64,000 nt of DNA, from positions 41,985,779 to 42,049,778 of the forward strand of contig CM046354.1 of NCBI GenBank assembly GCA_025403435.1, in the 5' to 3' direction. This document shows, piece by piece, positions 58,190 through 64,000 of the stretch. Made by a program: the position numbers and the translations under genes. The stretch comes from Artocarpus heterophyllus. Its lineage: Eukaryota > Streptophyta > Magnoliopsida > Rosales > Moraceae. The notes beneath the pieces were generated by a model. The model saw only the letters and a list, made by a program, of their open reading frames with translations. It made no database searches and was not told the origin of the DNA. How positions within the stretch are numbered: the stretch's first letter is position 1; each line of letters starts with the position of its first letter.

Positions 58190-60960
58190 CCGCTTCACTT
58201 ATCAAAATATGCCAGCTCGTCAAGTGATGCCTCTTTTATATAGTGTGTCAGAAAACCCTCGTAGTGTGGCTTCAAGAGGTGCCCATTCACATTGATTGTG
58301 CTTTCTATCTTCATGCTTTGTATTTCAACTACACCATAAGAAAAGACATTAGTAACAATAAATGGTCCAACCCAACAAGAACATAACTTGTATAGAAATA
58401 ACTTAAGGCATGCATGGAATGGAATAACTTTGTCCTATAACAAAATTCTTGTAGGAGATCATCTTGTCATGAAAGGCCTTAGTTTTCTCCTTGCAAATTC
58501 TTGAACTCTCGTAGGCATCATTCCGAATGTCCACTAGCTCTTGCAATTGAAGCTTCCTGTGTTGTCTTGTGGCTTCTATCTCTATGTTCCATTGCTTCAT
58601 TGCCCAAAATACTCTATGTTCTAGCTCAACTTGAAGATGATATAGCTTACTATACACCAACGATAAGGGGACATTCCAATAAGTGTTATGTATGTTGTCC
58701 TATATGTCCAAAGTGTGTCATCTAGTTCTAGACTTCATTCTTTCCAATTTGGGTTAACCATATTTTGAAGAATGGATTTTACTTCTCGGTTGGATACTAT
58801 AGCTTACCCACTTGTTTGTGGATGGTATACATTAGAGACTCTATGTGTAATGTTGTATTTTGTTATAGAACCTCAATTGACCTGTTGAAAAAATGTGTAC
58901 TTCTATCGCTGATCATATCTCTCGATGTTCCAAACCTTGCAAAGATGTTAGACTTTACAAAATCTCCAATGAGTTTGGAATCATTAGTCTTGGTGGCTTT
59001 TGCTTCCACCCATTTTGAGACTTAATCAACTGTAAGAATAATATAATGATTACCAAAAGAAGAGGGAAAAATTCCTATGAAATCAATGCTTTAGACATCA
59101 AAGATTTCAATAACAAGAATGGGGGTTAGTGGCATTTGATTTCATGTACCCAAATTATTTGCCTTTTGGCAATGATCACATGACTTGCAGAAGAGGTATG
59201 AATCCTTGAACAATGATGGCCATACAAACCATAATTAAGGACTTTATGTGCTATCCTTTTGGTCTAAAGTGTCCTCCACATGCATAAGAGTGACAAAAAG
59301 TGAGTATAGAGTGAAATTTGGTTTCAGGATGCACCTTTTATCACTTCATCAAAACACTGTTTCCATAAATACGGGTCGTCCCAAATGTAGTACTTGGCAT
59401 CACTTTTGAGCTTCTCTTTTCTAGCTCAGGTTAAGTCATTTGGCATTCTACAGGTAACCAAATAGATGACAATGTCTGTATATTAGGGGCTTGTTGCACT
59501 CACAAAAATTAGTTGCAAATCTGGGAAATTCTTTGCAAAGGTAAAGCCTCCTCCTCATGAACAAGGGGACTAAGATGGTCTACCATCAAATTCTCAATTC
59601 CCTTCTTATCTTTGATTTCCAAATCAAATTCTTGAAGGAGAAGTACCCACCCAATGATTTGGTTTTATATTCTTCTTTATGAGTAGGTACCTAAGAGTTG
59701 CATGATCACAGTGGACAGTTACTTTTTCTTATCAAAAAAGATCAAAAATTTTCCAAAGCAAAAATAACTGCCAACAATTCTTTTTCAGTAGTGGAGTAGT
59801 TGAGATGTGCATCAACCCATTGTACCAAAATGACTTCTATTGTATAGTCGCTAACGTCACACATGATTTCAAAAGGAAGATCCTAATTTGTTGGTTAGAT
59901 CACAGGTGCTAAAGTAGAAGCTCCTTCAACTTTGTAAATGCCTCCTTGCACTTGTCATCAAAGTTGAATGCCATATCCTTTCGAAGCAATTTGTATCGGG
60001 GCCATGCTATCTACAAGAAATCCTTGATAAACCCATGGTAAAAACCTGCATGTCCAAGAAAAAATGAATCTCCCATACACTTATTGGAGGTGGTAAAGGA
60101 CACACAAGATCTACTTTAGATTTATCAACCTCAATACCCCTAGAAGAAACAATATGCCCCAGAACTATCCCTTGGTTTACCATAAAGTGACACTTTCCAA
60201 GTTCAACACAAGGTTAGTTTCTATACATCTTTTTAGCACCAATATAAGGTTATGTAAGCACTTATCAAATGAATCACCATAGACACTAAAATCATCTATA
60301 AAGACCTCTATGATGTTCTACACATAATCGAAAAAGATATTTACCATGCATCTTTGAAATGTGGCTAGAGGATCGCACAAACCGAATGGCATGCATCGGT
60401 AAGCAAATGTCCTGAATAGGCAAGTGAATGTTGTCTTTTCTTGGTACTCTAGTGCATTGACAATTTGATTATAGCCTGAGCAACCATCAAGAAAACATTA
60501 ATGAGAGTAACCAACTAATCTTTCAAGCATTTGATCGATGAATGGCAAAGGAAAGTGGTCCTTGCGACTGGCTTAATTGAGCTTCCAGTAGTCGATGTAA
60601 ACATGCCACTCAATTTGAACATGAGTGAGGATTAATTCACTTTCTTCTTTCTTTAAAATGGAGAACTCAAGTTTCTTTGGTACAACTTGAACCGGCTCAC
60701 CCACTTGCTATCTGAAATAGGGTAGATCATCCCAACATCTAGGAGCTTCAGTATCTCCTTCTTCATAACTTCCATTATAGAAGCGTTTAACCTGCGTTGA
60801 GCCTCCCTCATTGCCTTTGATCCCTCTTCAAATAGGATCTGATTCGTGTACATGGATGGGCTTATGCCTTTAATGTTAATAAAAGTCACCCAATCATCAT
60901 CTTATGGTCTCCAAGAACTTGAATAAGGTTTTCCACTTATGTTGGTGTGAGATTGTTGGC
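58190..60960 (-). pseudogene. Athila-type pol (RT, RNase H, integrase)
   Basis: Minus-strand pol in tatters. RT opens IIANNLTP and has the conserved IKGISPSMYTNQI...EAQRRLN and YPISDSKWVS (60653-60889), MPFGLCDPLATFQRCM (about 60349-60399) and FIDDFSVYG (about 60280-60311). RNase H has VQWVDAHLNYSTTEKELLAV (about 59770-59830). Integrase has DFIGIFPSSFGNHYIILTVD and SKWVEAKATKTND (about 58980-59090). The C-terminus WVGPFIVTNVFSYGVVEIQ and NGHLLKPHYEGF ends at about 58190. Dozens of stops and shifts make this the oldest coding remnant here. Its 5' side is cut by copia E. Confidence 0.85.
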
Positions 60961-60966
60961 GATGAT

Positions 60967-62852
60967 TGTTGGAATTAAAAATGAAAAGCAGTGGAAGGAA
61001 TGAATCATTGACAAACAAAACTTTTCTGAAAACTTTGTTCATTGAGAATAGTTATATAATTTTAATTAATAATAGAAAGCTTTGAGAATTTTTACAAACG
61101 TTTTGAAGACTATCAGGGTATCCTAGCTTTCCTTTTTGACACCAAGATCTTCCAAGCTAGGCCTCTACACCAATGGAAAGACGAGTGGGCATCAAACTGC
61201 AAGAATGAATTAACATTATACTATTCTAGATCAGCTATATACTCAACAAATGAGATAACAAACCTTTTTATATTTGAACAATTAGTTATTTTTCAACTAA
61301 TTTTAATTTACTTTAAATATGAAATAACCACCATATAAGATATATAGGAAGGGATATACTTTACATGATTCTTATCCTTTTCTTTTAATTTTATTTTAAT
61401 ATACGTGAACTGATTACATTATTTATATATCATATAAAAACAGAATCACGTAAAACGTGACTCTGTTTAACGTCTTGTTTTTTTTTATTTTTTTTAAGTT
61501 AACATTTACGTTCTTCATATATAATATATAAATAAGTTTATATGTTTAAAAACAAAATGTAAACGAAACATTTACGTAATATATATATATTAATATATAA
61601 TAAAATCTAATATATATATTAAAATACAAAAAAATAAATCTCATTTATTTAAGAATAGATTTTAAATATAATCAATTAATTAATTAAATAATGCTTAGTT
61701 AAATGTGACAACATTTATCATATTATATTATGTGTCATAGAGAACATTTTTCTATATCACATTACTATCTTAAGTATGAAATAATTAATTCAAAATTTAA
61801 TAATTTCAAATTAAATATGCATAATTCAATCCATGCATTAAATCCAATATAGTATTATAGAGGTGACATTGAGGACCTATGGATCTATAACCCAAGCTCC
61901 AATAAATTTGACAATTAATCAAACTCTTTAATTAATGTGTCAAATTTATTAGTTTTAGTATTACTCTTCTAAAAACCTGAAACTAAACTTTTGAGATTAT
62001 AGTAAAAATTAGTCAAAGAAAATTAGCGAGTAGTCCATTGATATAATCATTACATATAAGTCAATCCTCAATGAATAGTTCATAATAAGAGCTAGGTTCA
62101 ATTTTCATTTACCTCTCTTATTACATCTTTATTCTTGAGTTTCAATAATTCTCTAATAAACAGTTAATTCATAATCTTATTATAAACGTGTGCTCTACTG
62201 TTCAAAACTTGAATAATCACTTAAGAAAGCTATTTTTCTAACTTCCGTAAGGAAGGAATGGATTCCATATCTATATAATATTATTCCTAGCTATTTATTA
62301 CATTATGTTTCGAAGATGCAAAGTTATGATATGTATTTAGATAAATCTTACCATGCAAGTTAAAAACATAATGTCATAAATAGGAGTCTAATAAATACTT
62401 AGGATTAAGACTGTCAAATATATGATCATTATAGTGATAAATTTGTATACTCTGTTTGTAACTGATCATTATTAGAGATTCATAATTTATTTGGTCCAGT
62501 CCTATATAATCTCATTATTTATTGTACCTCCAATCTAATGTCTCTACATTAATAGCTCGGATAAGACTATTTCATTCTTAATGAGATTGGATCATACTTG
62601 TAATATTTAATTAAAGATCCCAAACTTTAATTAATTGTTACGGACTGTTTAGATTATTATCTATAATTTTTATCCTTAAGCATATAACACTTATATGCTA
62701 AATTTATAGTCACATAAATAATCATAGAATTTTCTTGATGTTTATAAAGTATTCATAATATATATAAGCAATCAAAATAATTATAAATGTCAATTTATTT
62801 ATTTATTAATAATATGTACAATGTCACAACTAATAGGACATCAACCCCAACA
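60967..62852 (-). mobile_element. copia E 3' LTR
   Basis: The minus strand runs from TGTTGGGGTTGATGTCC (62852) to AATTCCAACA (60967), 1886 bp with TG/CA ends. The polypurine/pol end follows at 62853. It is AT-rich, with a near-perfect hairpin ACAGAATCACGT-AAA-ACGTGACTCTGT at about 61440-61466 and a TA-rich run at 61578-61620. It lies within Athila pol, so E inserted there; the left flank of five bases is ATGAT, and the matching duplicate would be outside the window. Confidence 0.8.
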
Positions 62853-64000
62853 ATCTCTCACTTGTCCTAAAGCAAGTGAGACATATTTCTAAGACTTAAG
62901 CCTTCCAAATGTCCCTTGAAGCTCTTTATAGGTAACGTTTTTGTGAAAGGGTTGGCAAGGTTGTTATCTGACGCTATCTTTACAACTTCTGCAAATTCTC
63001 GATACACTATTTCTCTGATGAAATGATGTTTTTGCTTTATATGCTTTCCTCTTTTGTGGCTTCTCAGTTCTCTTGAAGTTGCCACTGCACCATTGTTATC
63101 ACAAGATAGTGTGAGTGGTTTATCCACGCTTGGAATGACTTCTAGATCATTTAAGAACTTACAGAGCCAAACAACTTCTTTAGCTGCTTCACAAGCAGCC
63201 ATATATTTAGTTTCCATAGTTGAATCAGCAATAGATGATTGTTTAATGCTTCTCCAAACTAAGGCGCCACCACCAAAAGTAAACACTGATCGAAATGTAG
63301 ATTTACTTGTGTCTTTGTCTGATTGAAAATCAGAATCAATGTATCAGGTGGGAATCAAATTATTGCTAAAATATACCAACATATAGTTTCTTGTCCTCCT
63401 GAGATACTTAAGAATGTGTTTAACCGCCACCCAATAATCTAATCTTGGGTTGGATTGATACCGACTGACTATACCTACCACATAGCAAATGTTAAGTCTT
63501 TTACATAACATGGCATACATTAGACTTCCAACTACATATGCATAAGGTACCTGTCTTATATTTTTTTCCTCTTGAGATGTCTTAGGACACTGCACTTTTG
63601 ATAGATAAACACCATAGCGTGTAGGTAAATTACCTTTCTTGGAGTTTTGCATCAAAAATCTGATAAGCACCTTGTTGATGTATGATGCCTGAGACAACGC
63701 CAACAGTTTGTTCTTAAGATCTCTTATGAGTTGGATTCCAAGAACATAACTTGCCTCTCCTAAATCTTTATTTGGAATTGGTTGGTGAGCCATTTCTTTA
63801 CATTAGATAATATCCCTCCATCATTCCCAATGAGTAGGATATCATCTACGTAAGACCACCTTCTTATCTTTGACGAATTTGTATACATAAGGTTCATCAA
63901 TATTTTGATTGAAACCATAAGACTTAATGCCTTATCAAATCTCAAGTTCCAAGATCTTGAAGCTTGCTTAAGTCCATAGATAGACCTTTGCAACTTTCAA
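62853..64000 (-). pseudogene. copia E pol, C-terminal half
   Basis: A third copia lineage, running off the window. RT pieces: [17 protein letters not shown] and [13 protein letters not shown] (63760-63993), with the residues before YVDD deleted. Next come DLGEASYVLGIQLIRDLKNK and [20 protein letters not shown] (63344-63793). RNase H (62867-63286) reads FGGGALVWRSIKQSSIADST, AACEAAKEVVWLCKF and CDNNGAVATSREL, ending LRNMSHLL beside the LTR. Frameshifts fall at about 63780 and at 63287-63343. The YVDD residues remain, but the product is broken. Confidence 0.87.

Overview
The window looks like repeat-rich nuclear DNA of a flowering plant. Every recognisable gene is part of an LTR retrotransposon (Ty1/copia, Ty3/gypsy chromovirus, or Athila-type Ty3/gypsy). 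I found no host gene, rRNA, tRNA or CRISPR array. Primer-binding sites complementary to plant initiator-tRNA-Met, AT-rich LTRs and three-deep nesting all fit a plant genome that has grown by retrotransposition. I cannot name the species.

Layout. 1-2541: gag start and truncated LTR of a gypsy element (Gypsy-1, minus strand). 2616-22894: two copia elements (A and B, minus strand) in a head-to-tail tandem that share the middle LTR. The gag of A is split at 7773-10877 by the 3' half of a related copia element on the plus strand, joined through a patchwork of filler DNA. 22895-23217: orphan LTR piece. 23218-32335: two older relatives (C and D, plus strand), also sharing an LTR. 32336-35280: integrase/chromodomain end and 3' LTR of Gypsy-2, the same LTR family as Gypsy-1. 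35281-51953: a nest in which copia G is split by an Athila-like LTR (H), which is split by the nearly complete chromovirus F (37849-48938) with a perfect 5-bp target duplication. 51985-52931: a decayed copia gag of a different lineage. 54532-60960: 3' half of an Athila-type element (LTR, untranslated region, integrase to RT), interrupted by copia E (60967-64000, running off the window).

No element is intact: each has stops, frameshifts or deletions. B is the best preserved copia (one 964-codon open frame with integrase, RT and RNase H). F is the best preserved gypsy.

The most unusual signal is not a gene. Clusters of a 12-16 bp GC-rich dyad (consensus GTTCGGC-AG-GCCGAAC), repeated every 21-22 bp, sit in AT-rich LTRs and leaders of the copia A-D family, of Gypsy-1/2 and of F, whose proteins are only distantly related. 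In the copia LTRs the cluster lies about 120-180 bp upstream of the TATA box. A second pattern is a set of four hairpin-like segments in the copia 5' leader, each carrying the self-complementary hexamer CCTAGG.
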